DNA from: Strigops habroptila | Lineage: Eukaryota > Chordata > Aves > Psittaciformes > Psittacidae | Length of the DNA stretch: 64,000 nucleotides | NCBI RefSeq assembly: GCF_004027225.2 | Contig: NC_046360.1 | Location: 2,406,001-2,470,000, forward strand | Reading direction: 5' to 3' | Shown here: piece after piece, positions 28,376-40,300 of the stretch | Position numbering within the stretch: position 1 is the stretch's first letter | Layout: each line of letters starts with the position of its first letter | The notes under the pieces: generated by a model | Told to the model about the DNA's origin: nothing | The model's input: only the letters and a program-made list of their open reading frames with translations | Databases searched by the model: none | Made by a program: the position numbers and the translations under genes

Positions 28376-31300
28376 ATGGCGGTAAGCGGTGTTCGCTGCT
28401 GGGGTTTGTGGAGGGGGCGAATTGGGAAGCGGGTTGCTACGGGGCGGGAGGGAAGAGCGTGCGAGACGGGGAGGGCTGGGTCGGGAAGCCGTGTGCGCGG
28501 AGAGACAAAATGGCGCCCGCCGCTCCTTCTGTTGCCGGCGCCATGATGAGCCGCGGGGAGGGGGTGGCCGCTTTTCACCCATTACTTCTTTCCCTGTTTC
28601 CAGAAGTTTCTGTTTCCTTTCGCTGGGCTCAGAGAGGAGCGAAGAGGCTTTACGATGGAGGCCCTGTCGTTTTCTAGTTGGGGAGAAGTCTTGTGGCTAC
28701 AGGAGTAGGCATTTCTCAGACTGTGGGGCGCAGGTTGCCTGGGAGGGGAGAAGAGGGGGATCGATTTGGTGGTTGAGCTTTGCCCGCTTTTCCGTCGTGT
28801 AGTTTTCCCCGTTCTGTTATTTTTCCTTTGTGTTTGGCTGTAGAGCGTCAGCTTGAGCTCAGTGATAATTATTTGCCCTCATCCTCCAGTTTTTATAGTT
28901 AATATATATAGGAAACGCCTCTGCTGTAGTTATCACTGTCATTTATGTTCAGAGAGGGTGGCTTTATAATCTTTTAAAATTCGTGTAACATATAAAGGTG
29001 GTTGTGTGGCCTGGTAACGTACATAGGTGTTTCTCCCATAACCGAGTCAAAAAACCAGTAAGAATAGTTATCAACCCGATATGGTTAATTTCTTCTCAGA
29101 AGTTACTAAATAGTTTTATGTGCAAAAAGACCCCAACAAACCCCAAACAAAAAAGCAAGTAAACTGGCCTCAAAAGTGATAAAACTCTTTAAAGTTGACT
29201 TTAAGTACTTTGTGGTCTTTAATCTGGTATTTAAAGTTCTTGTTCTTCGGTTTTAAAGTTCTTGTCTAAAGTTTGACCAGTATTGAAACAGAGCAAGAGG
29301 ACCACAAACTTCTGGAGAAAATTAATATATTTTTTTATGATGCTTTTTTTTGTTTATATAACTTAACCTGTTTAAGATAAATTTTCTTGTGAAAGGACTT
29401 GCAGAATTATGTACTTGTAGTTTTGTACCTAGATCATAGGCGCTATCTTTGTAGGTGAGGGGCTTGTTCAAGGAAACCTGAACCTGTGGCCAATCCAAGA
29501 GCTGAGAATAGTCTCATTGAAGTCCGTCAGCCTTTTTTTGATGTCTGTTTTTGGAGAGCTGAGAGATTTCTCCAAGGTACACTGCACCTTAGGGCATTAA
29601 TGAGCAGCAGTGTGTATAAATAATGAGACTGGTAGCCTTGGAAAGTGGCAGTGAGCTCAATTTCATTTAGATGCTATGTTTAAAAACCCAGTTAAGTTAG
29701 ACTGTTTACCTGGTATTCTCCTTATACTCCTCAAGTAAATTTGAAATATAAATTTATAGAAATTCAGAATTCCTTTCAAACTTCTCACTGAGTTTTAGGA
29801 ATCCCAGGCAAAGGGAGGAGGCTTAGATAAGCAGATGGTAGATAGATGTGGAATGGCAAGGGTTGTGATGTCTAAGATCACAATTCGGAGAGTCAGTTCC
29901 TGCTCTGATGGCCTCAAGTTTCCAGGATGGTAGATGGGGTATCAGTAGGATTCAGAAGTGTCAGAGTGTAGCTAAAGCTCTGCTGCAGGCACAATCCTAA
30001 GTGGTCAGTGCTGTTATCCATATGCTGGTGTGTTTTGAACTGGCAACCAGTATACCATGGAGAAGTGAATAGCTGCTCTGCCTCTTTTAAAGAGGAATTT
30101 TTGTATAGGTGTATCTTCGTACAAGTTAATAAAGAATTGGGCAGATGAAAAAGTAGTAGCTGCAGTATAAATCCAAAAGATTTACCTGTTTCATGTTGTG
30201 AACAAAGTCTACCATTAATACACAATATATTAATGACAATCTGTAATATATGTTGTGATTTAAGAAAAACTAGTTGCTTTGTTTTCAAAGTAATGAATAT
30301 AAATCAGCATTTGAGAGGTTTTTACATGTCTTGTTCAGTTTGCAGACAGTTCTACCAGTTGCAGCTGTTAGAAAACTGTGCAAGTTTGAGTCCTCTTCTG
30401 TGCTAAATTATCTTCATGAATAGCACATCTGGGCCAAATTATGTCCTTAGTGAAATCTTCTGCGGCTACATGATGTGACAAGGTTTGATTGACTGCCATT
30501 GAAACGATTGGAACAAGAGAGACCAATGAATCTGTAAAGGCAGTGGTGAAATCACAGTCACCTTTTTAGTCTGTACTTTTTCCATCCTGTTCCTTTCATT
30601 GCATTGTACACCAGTTGTACACATTTACTTCTCCCAGCGTTGAATCACAAAGAAGTCTTGACTGCTCTACGCAGATTTAGTCCTCCTAGGTCAAGGTTTA
30701 AGGAAAATGTGATAGAGAAATTGTTGGGACAGGTAAATGTGTGTTTGTATGAGAGTACATATAGGTTACATTTCTATATAGAGGTCCTGTTTGAGGTTTC
30801 TCCTTACTCAAAAGTTAGCTGTCTGGCACTATACCTAATTTCATTTCATAGGTTATTGCATACTTCAGAATACTATGGGGATTTTGTGCTGTGCTTCGGT
30901 AATGCCTGAACTTGTAAGGTGACTTAGATCTATTGGGAAAGTGTTGACCTTAAGAAATCTTAGCCATGTAAATGTTTAAAAGGTAATTGACCTACAAACA
31001 GCACCATTTAGAGAAAACTGTGGCTCAGAGTTTAGTCTTGCTGATATTCTCAAAAACACATGGCAAAAGTGCAGTCTGATGTAATGGGAGAGCAAAATGT
31101 TACTATAAATTAGATTTCTTTCTTAGGGTCTTGAAAAATCAATCTGTATGCAGTTACACAGTTCACTACAAGACTATCAAGCTGTTGCCTAACTACTAAT
31201 GGGGTGGCTGCTCATGAGAATGTGTTTACAGTAAATAACTTGAAGTGTGTCTTCAGGGGAAGTACTGAGTAAATAGTTTCTCTTGCTTTTCAGTCCTAAG

Positions 31301-34300
31301 CTTTTGTTCTTTAAACTTTCTGTCCTCATGTGTAGGGTAGTGATACAGAACGAGAGGGAGTAGCCCCAGAAAAGTCTTCTCCAGAAGGAGAAAAGAAAAA
31401 GGAACAATCAGATGCCTCTAGTTCTCCCAAAACATCAAAGCATCATTATTCAAGATCGCGCTCACGGTCAAGGGAAAGAAGGCGGAAGTCAGGTATGGTC
31501 TTAATATATGCAAAGTTGCTTAGTAATGTTCTGGTGTATTCTTGTAGAACTGAAATCTTTTTAAAGCTGTTTTGGAAAAAATATACAGACTTAGCTGTAG
31601 TAATTTGCTAGAATTGGGGAAAAAATGAATCTGCTAACTTTGATTTTGTATCTTAAATGTGTTATATTGAAACTTTACCATTTTAATAATAGAAGGCTAA
31701 GGAAAAAGGTCTTGTCATTGTTCGGGGGATTGGGGGTGAGGGGTAGGTGGAGGACAGACACCACCAAACAGAAAACCATGCTACTTTGTATTCATTTTAA
31801 TTAGATATGCTTAGACTGGGATACTTTTGCATGGTTGTAACAAAAATAGGGTTACCTGGCTGAAGAATGTGACTAGAGTATGACATGGTCTAATTTTTTA
31901 CTGTCAGAGCTTAAATACATGCGAAGAACTGGGAATAACAGCTACAGTTTGCTTTCTGCAGTAGATATTCAAATAGTGCTGTTTGTTTTCTAAATCTATT
32001 CTTGAGTTAGGGGGGTGGAATAACTGAAAGGAACTAGAAAGGCTCTAGCCAGCTGACCTCCTCTTTAACTTGGTAAATAACAATAAATATTTTCTTCTCC
32101 AGATACTGAAGGAAAAAAACACAGAAGCCGGAGCAGAAGCAAAGAGGTAATTAACACTTTGTAGTGTTTAGGTAATTGTACAATACATCTTAAAATGTAT
32201 CTTGTAGTAATGCACATATGTGTAAACCTATATAAATGACTTTATGGTAAGTACAAGAAATTGGAAACTTTAAGCTTAAAAATGGATATGGAGATCCTTT
32301 CATAGTGAAGCATGATTGCAGCCTTCATGTTGACAAGGTAATAGTTTTATAGAAAAATGCTTTCAGAAACTAGTAACTTTTTTATTTTCTTTTTTTTTTG
32401 TTTGTTTTTTTTGTGGAAACAGCAAAAGAGAATTCATGTGGAGAAGTAGCATGGTGTTCTTGCTGACTTTCACAGAGCTTCCATTAATTGAAAGCCTTGG
32501 GTGGCTTTATTCCTGGCCAATGTTCAGGACTTTCACTGATACATACCCGTCTGCTTAAATCTATGATAAATAATTGCTCACCTGACTGAGCTCTGTTTAT
32601 TGCATCCTTTAATTGTAAAAGATTGCCACAGCTTGACAAATGGGCTGAGTCAGCTAGAAACATGACACGTGCAGCAAAAATTTCAGAGGGCTGTCTCTTT
32701 TTTTTTTTTTTTATAAAAATATGTATGCCTGTCTATATATAGGGGAGTGAGAAGAGACAGCATCAATGATACCTGGAAAATAACTGGCTTACACACCAGA
32801 GAAGAGATGAAATGAGCAAACCAGGAGCATCAAAATAGTCACAAAGAAGCTTAAACCATGTGGGGCAATAGCAGGCTGGGTCAGATGAGGGACTTTTTAA
32901 CTTTGAACCCAGGTCAGGAACTTCTCCCATTCCAATGGAAGCTCTGTTTAAAAAAAGGAGTGAGAAAAAGAAAGAAAAATAATCTAGGAGAGTTTTTGTG
33001 AAATTGAATATATTGTTTAGTTCACATGATAACATTTCTATAATAAATCATACTCAGCGTGCTAATGCGCGAAGAGACTGAACTGAAGACGCTGCAGACT
33101 CAGATAGCAAAATTATAAGCCTACTTCATGATAAGGTAACTATTAGTCATTCAAACTCATTTCCCTTAAAAATATCTTAAATCCGTTATGGGATATAATG
33201 GTGGTTTATTACTAATTGTGTGCCTGAAAGATGGGATTAAAAAAAAAAAAGATTAAAAAAAAAAAAAAAAGGAAAAAAAAATCTCACTTAGAATTGTGTC
33301 CAGTGCTTTGCCATGCTGATGGATCTAATCCCACCCAATTTACTTAGCAGTTTCTAAGTTTCACAGCGGGAACAGATGAGGAATAATGTCCTACAGTAGA
33401 TTTATTGTTTTCATTCATTTGCAGTATTAAGCCCTTTTCTCTGTAGACTAAATACTGAATATCAGAACAAATAATGTAAATACATACTTAAAACTAATGT
33501 ACGGGTAGCATCTCAAACTTCATGTGTTTTTATGTAACAGCTGATTGCTCAAGAAGTTAAGTGTGAAATACTGTAAAAGCAGGTTTAAATAGCTAACATT
33601 ATAACTTGAAAAGCTATAATCAAATCTATTTAGAGATATATATTAATAAGGAGTTACAAAGACTTGTATAATTGGGTATAAGCTAATTACAGCATTTTCT
33701 CCAGATTTCTTTCTTTTGAAAGAGAATGTTATGATTATAGAAGAGGTTTTATGAGTAGTTAACAGATTTAGATAAGCAAAAAACCTCTGAAGAATTTGGA
33801 TTTAGTCTAAAATGAGTGTATTATGCTTAAATTCTGACTTAAAACATTATTTAAACATGAGATTTAAATGCGCTATGCTTCTGTGCTAGGAAGATTTCAA
33901 AATAAACTGGATATATTAAGAAAAGGTGTTGATGTCATGTCTTAGTCTCTAAGGAAAACACTGGCAAAAATCAGGCCTGACCTTGCTAAATACTTTTGGC
34001 ATTGCAGCTATAAAAAGGAATCTTTTTTTAAGAGGCACTGCAGGAAAAAAATGCAGTATAATGGAGGAGCATATCTTTAGTTTAAAACCACTGAGGAGGT
34101 CTCCGTGTGATGCATGTTAGTTTTAAATAATAAATTTGGGGTGTCAACCATGTAACTTTCTGCTTTGTTTTGTAAAAACTGTTGGAAGTTACTGACTGAA
34201 AAGAGTTTTGCTCTAAAAAGTAATTACAGATAGAAAATTCTTCTCGCTCTAAAAGCAAAATACATATCTGCAACTATGTATGGATTTTAGTAACTTTCTA

Positions 34301-37300
34301 CATAGTAGATTTAGGCAAATACTTAAAAATTCACTACAAATGTGAGTGTATAAATGTATATTCAGAAATTGTCAGGTACTTAAAGATAGGTACTTATTAC
34401 ATGTTTAGAATGGAGACAGTAACTGCCACTTGTTTTTGTTACAATGCTGTGAACTCTTAAATGCAAACAAATCCGTTAGGCAGTGGGGAGGAGGGAAAAG
34501 GGGGAAAAAGTCTAGATTGCATTTGCAGCTTTGGGTGATTGGTGGCATTAGGTAAAATAGCCATCGGTCATGATTGAGTCACACTCCTAAGGTTACTAAT
34601 GTTGCATCACAGCTTATCATTTTTATCTTCTGATACCCATACTAACTCTCTTTGTTGCACTATTTTCCTGAAAGAACCAACTTCTTCTTAAAACAGGCAA
34701 GAAGACATGAATCCAAAGAGAAGTCGTCCAAGAAGCACAAATCTGAAGACCACAATGACAAAGAACATTCTTCTGACAAGGGAAGAGATAGCCTAAATTC
34801 ATCTGAAAATGGTGAGGATAGACATAAACGCAAAGAGAGGAAGTCGTCCAGAGGGAGGAGTCATTCAAGATCAAGGTCTCGTGAAAGGTAAGTTGTTTTC
34901 TATGATTATTCTGTTTCAAGTGCAATTGCAAAAGCAGGGTTTGGAATTTGTGTAGACTTGTGAAGGACAGCGGAATTATATTACTGACCTAATGTAACAT
35001 TAAAGCTTTCATTTATATTGCATGTTCCCTTCTTCACTGGGTGGTGCATTTGCTGCTACTTGGAATTCTTATTTTAATTTTATTCGTTTCTGAGTAGAAA
35101 TACAAAATAGCTTTAAGGCTTTATATAAGTGATGTGTCTCATGTTTATAGTTAGTATACACAGCATAGGAAAAGTTATAAACAGTGTATTAAACATTCCC
35201 TGTTGTCAGTGATGGGAAAGAAAATACACGTTAGCGCTGTCATGGCTTTTTACCTCCCTAAATCAAGAACTTACCCAGAGACAGTGCTGTCTGAGGCCCC
35301 TTAGTGCACTGATGGTAGGAGAATTATGTGGAACAAACAGGTTGCTGCCAGCAGAACTTTTCAGCCAGCTCTCCTATAGCTGAGGGATCTGTAGCAAACA
35401 CAGTAGCAAGGAACAAACTTCAGCTAATGATACACTGAGGGACTCTGTGTGACTGACTAGCTGAAACTTGGGCATCTCTTCCCTAAGGTGTTGGAATACC
35501 ATGGGGAGGAGGAGAGTTTTGTTGCCTTGAATTTCAGACTCCTGCATCAGCTTAGTATGGTTGTATTTGTTTTGAGATGTACACTGTAATGAACAAGTGA
35601 ACAGCTATAGTGATGAGTATGATTGTTTATGTAAACTCTGTGTAACTTTGGTGGCTGGTGGTCGTGTTTGGTTCGTTTCCCATTTCATCTCCTAGTCTTG
35701 AAGTGTTCCAGGCATGAACTCTTTCATATGTAGTTTGCAGTCTCCCCACCCTGCCTGATGCATTTTGCCCTGTGGTGACAAACCTGTGTGGAAGTCCTTA
35801 AGTAGAAGCCGAATTAAACCACGAGAACATCTAAGAATTTGGGATGTGTGTTTCAGACGTCATCGTAGCAGAAGTCGCGACAGGAAAAAATCCCGATCTC
35901 GCAGCAGAGAGAGGAAGCGACGTGTAAGATCTCGTTCTAGATCAAGATCTAGACACAGACATAGAAGTAGAAGTAAAAGCAGATCTAGGAGCAGAAGCAG
36001 GTAAGTGTTAACTTGCGTATACACTTAGTGATGGTGTTTGGCTGAATATTCTGTGGTGGACTGGTGTGTAGAAGAATGATGTGTTTGCCACTTTATGTCT
36101 GTTCAGTGTAACTAAATGTGTTTGGCTCTCTCAGCTGTGTTGATGCAGCGGGTTAAGGACTGGGTAGTTTACACAACACTGATAGAAACGCTTGTCCTAG
36201 GCAGCTGAAGTGTCTCAGATTCTTGGCTTTCCATAGCAGATTTCTCGTTAGCAATTAGAATTGCTTCAATAGTTATTTTGTGGGTATCTTTTAAAACCTC
36301 CATTTTGGAACTTATGACTCATAAAGGAAAGTAAATGACTTGGTATTTTAAGTAATAATAATTACCACAGGTCAAGCTCTTTTGGTTTCTTGTACCACAA
36401 CTGAATTTACCTTTTTAAATAGGATATTTAAGTAATACTTAAGTGGAAAAACTGAAAAATAAGATACAGCTAATCCTTGATAAAAGAGTAGTGTGGTTGG
36501 CACTGCTTTAAAAATACTATTGTATTTATCTCTTTATTGTGTCTATAAAAGCGAAGTTTAACTGGGAATTGCTGGGTGTCAGAGGAGATACACTGATCAG
36601 AAGCTAATCCTGATCAGCTCCACCAAGTTCATTTAACACTGTTTTGTCTGTGAAGTGGCACAGTTAGTATAGCATTAAGGTGAATTTTGAGTCTGATGGG
36701 CTATTTCTGATCTGAATGTACTATTCTGTGTTAGTGATTACCGACTCCTTTTTGCCAAGCACTACATATTTATCATGTTAATTTTTCTCCCTGTCTTGGT
36801 TGCTGCCGTTTCTTCCTTCAATTCTGGAAACACAGATAAAAACCCATTAGCTAGACACATACTGGCTTACTCTGGTTCTGTTTGGCAGGGTTGAAATCCA
36901 TGCCTCACCTGGAATATGCTGGAGTTGAGGTTTTCATCTCTATAGAAGTTAATGTTTTCCAATACTGATGAATTGTTCAGTATTTTAGTGTAGAGTTCTG
37001 AGTCTTGTTCATACGTGTCACCTTTGTGTTCTTAATGCCCTGTAGGGTTTTCTGAATGAGGAAGTTGAAATATGACTTAATGACTACTACAGTTCTGTTT
37101 GTTCCCTCCTACTTGTTTAAACAAGCAGTTTGAATACAAACTGGTGTCTCTTTGGAGTTTCCAAGAAAGTGTTGACACTGTTCAGTTAATTTAGTATTTT
37201 CACTAGAGTATTTTAAATTGCATATTTAAAGGGAGAAGTTGGTTATGACTGTTCGACATTACGGTGGATCCTTGGATACTTGTGAATCTAGCACACTTGT

Positions 37301-40300
37301 GTAATGCTACATCACTTGTAAAACTGTTCAGAAGGCTTTTATCTTTCTGAAGAAGTAGTTGAATTATGTGGTTCGTGTCCTATTTTATTTTGGCATGCAC
37401 TTTGTACCTTTGTACCAAACTTTCAGCTGGGGTGGGTAGAGCTGGGTCTTCAGTTGCTATGTATGTCACATGCCATTTGATTTGAAAACCATTTAATGTT
37501 GTTTAAGCCATCTTCAACATGATGTGATAGGCTTCGGTTGCCCATTATTTCCACTTCCTGTAGGTGATGTGCACTTCCTGTTTTTAAAAGTTCTTTGACC
37601 GCTTCGTATTTAATGGCTCCATGAAAACTTTGCATCCCAGTTTTTTGTTTCTACAGTGGAATTCAAATTACCTGAAACAGAATGGCAAATGTGGGAAGAA
37701 AAAGTAAGGCATAGTCAAGAACTTAGGAATTTCTTCAACTGGAAACATACCTTGTTGGATAGCGATAGGCATACTGCAAGAATCCGTTTCTTAAGTACTG
37801 TTTTTCTCTTGCAAACCCTAGAGAAAGAAAATAAGTGAGGCATAAATCTAACAGTAGCAAGAACACTTCATCAAGTTCTGGGCTCAGGTGAAGCCTTTGC
37901 AAAGAGAATTATGAGGGAAACGTCAAGGCAAACTCTTCACAAGCTAGATAAACATGATGTGGAAACCTACTCTGTTAAAACTCAACCATGAAATGAATGC
38001 CCTCATTATTTGTTGTGTTACAGTCAACAGGTTATGACAGAAGTGTATGTAAATAGTAGAGCTTGACCTTCTCTTGATGGTTCTCTGCATAATCTCAAGC
38101 TCATATTTTCAAGTGACCTGTCCTTGCTAGCATTTAAACTAATCTTTTTGTTCTGTGAGCGTGAAGACCCTCCTGACAGTTCTTTTGTGGCATTGCTCTG
38201 ATTAAATGCTAGGTGGAAAACATGACACCATCTGCTTGTTTCAAATGGAAATACTTAAATACAAAAGCTCAAATATTTATTTCCTTGATGTTTACCAGTG
38301 CAGTAAAGCATCAGACCAAAGACAAGACCAAACTACAATAGTCAGCATGGGAAAAATGAAGGTATCTTTGAAACATGCATTCCATCTTATCTCAGGAATG
38401 CAGATCTGTCACTTCCCAGTGCCTGAATCTGCATCTTGTCATCTTCTATGAAAAGATAAGTCTCGCCTCCTTTGTATTCTACCAGATTTGTCATGTAAAC
38501 AAGCATCTCTTTTTGTAACTTCAGTCTACATTTCGTGATGTTTGTAGATGCTGCCCAGGCTGCAAACAGAAGAAGCAGAGTATCAGAATGCCATTTCAAG
38601 TGGCTGTTGTCACGATAGCTGTTATCTCAAGTTAGCTGTTATCTCAAATGGTTGATAATAACATTTAAGTATAAAATTGCACAAACATCTTCGTGCATCT
38701 CAACTTACTGTTTATGGCAAACCTAAGGAAAATGTGCAGGATACCTCCTGTAATTTAAGCTTTGTTGGACATTTCCAGTCTCAGTGACTTCTTTGTTTAA
38801 AACATCAGTGTCAGAGGCTTAACCAGGGATAAACCCTGATCTCTTGTAATGTAGATGCTCATGATCCTGGCAAAGAGAAATACTGCTAATAGTCGTTTAC
38901 ATGCATATTTTGACTGCTTGTTGCTTAGATGGGATTAGATATGTATGTCATAAGAATGACTTCTACTTGGAAGGACGTGGGGAGAAGGTTACTAAAGGAG
39001 AATTGAACTGACTATTTTGGTGTTTTCCTTAAAAATATATTTTAACTGGGTTCTTTTCAGATTGTCAGGCTCCAGATCCTGCATGCTTCATAGTTCTCTG
39101 ACAGCACTGTTCTTCTCGAGCAAACCAGAGACAAATTATATGTGTTTAAACAAGCTCTCACATTTAGCTTGGTACGCTCCCTCAAACAGTTGTCCAGAGT
39201 GTATTTAGCGAAGAGATACAGAAGGGAGAGAAATAGTAATTTCCCTGAGTACAATTCCAGTTTTTAAACTGGGCCTCTTCAAATTGCTAATTATTACCAT
39301 AATTCCAGTGCTGTGAGGTCTTTGTGGTTTTAAAGCATTCCTGTAACTTGATCCATTTTACAGTTTTCTTGCAATTGTCTTTATTGAAGTTGCACAATGT
39401 TTTTTTTCTTGTTGGGCTTTAGAATGAAAATCTCTAGAGAAGATCTGTGTGTTGTAAACACTAACTGTAAGAGGGTAGACAAATACCCAGAATTACACAT
39501 TCTGTTACATCTTACAGTCGGAAATCTTCCATTTTAGCTCTGTTGTGTTACAAGGCAAATGTGACTGCTGCACTGTTCTAGTATAATCTCTGTGAAAGCA
39601 GTTACTGAGAGCTCTCCAAATTAAGCAGGTTTTCAGAGTTGTGATGAAGTACTTTATGAAATGTGAAGCTATAAATGTACCTTCATTGTTTTAGCAACTC
39701 TGTTAAATTTGGTTACAGAGACCGAAAGAAGAGAAATGAAAAGCCCCGAAGGTTCAGCAGGAGTCACAGCCGGAGTTCGAGTCCGCCACCCTTTCGGGGA
39801 CGAAATACAGCTATGGATGCACAGGAAGCATTAGCCAGAAGGTTGGGAATTGTTATAATTTTAATGATATATGACATAAATAAGCTTCTGCTGTTGATTC
39901 GGCATGTCTAAATATTTTTATTCTCATGTACTTCTAGACTGGAAAGAGCAAAGAAACTGCAAGAACAGAGAGAGAAAGAAATGGTTGAAAAACAGAAGCA
40001 ACAGGAAATGGCTGCAGGTAGTTCATGTGTATTATATGAATTCCTAAACAATAGTATGAGTGAGAAATAGTGTAGGTTTATGTGCTGAGTGTTGCAGTCC
40101 TGTTTGCAGGTGTACAGGTTGTCTTTGTGTAATTGTTAACTTGGTCCATATATAAGAAACACCACTAGAACTAGGAAGTGTTTGAAAAAAACAAAACAAA
40201 CTAAAAAAACCCCAACAAATATAAAACTAATAAAAATTATCAGGATTTCTTACCACTTACCAAGTATACAACAAAAATGTTCTATATTAAGCCAGTACAT

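Larger units (their letters stand above)
27880..28560. promoter_or_regulatory. CpG-island bidirectional promoter, KNTC1 (-) / RSRC2 (+)
   Basis: A roughly 0.7-kb block of high GC and dense CpG separates two head-to-head genes whose start codons are only 691 bp apart (27685 minus, 28376 plus). It contains GC boxes (GGGCGGGGC near 28267), an abutting CHR/E2F pair at 28094-28109 and an ATGGCGCC YY1-like motif near 28509. There is no TATA box. The same head-to-head arrangement of KNTC1 and RSRC2 is known in mammals. Confidence 0.85.

Noticed and set aside
28175-28802. Several overlapping frames on both strands around the KNTC1/RSRC2 island
   Set aside because: They are GC-driven open frames. The only supported start here is the RSRC2 ATG at 28376, which is followed by a donor after two codons.
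32384-32480. Strong T-rich tract ending in AAACAG in RSRC2 intron 3 as another exon
   Set aside because: There is a good acceptor-like sequence but no plausible donor within a usual exon length. It is treated as intronic low-complexity DNA.
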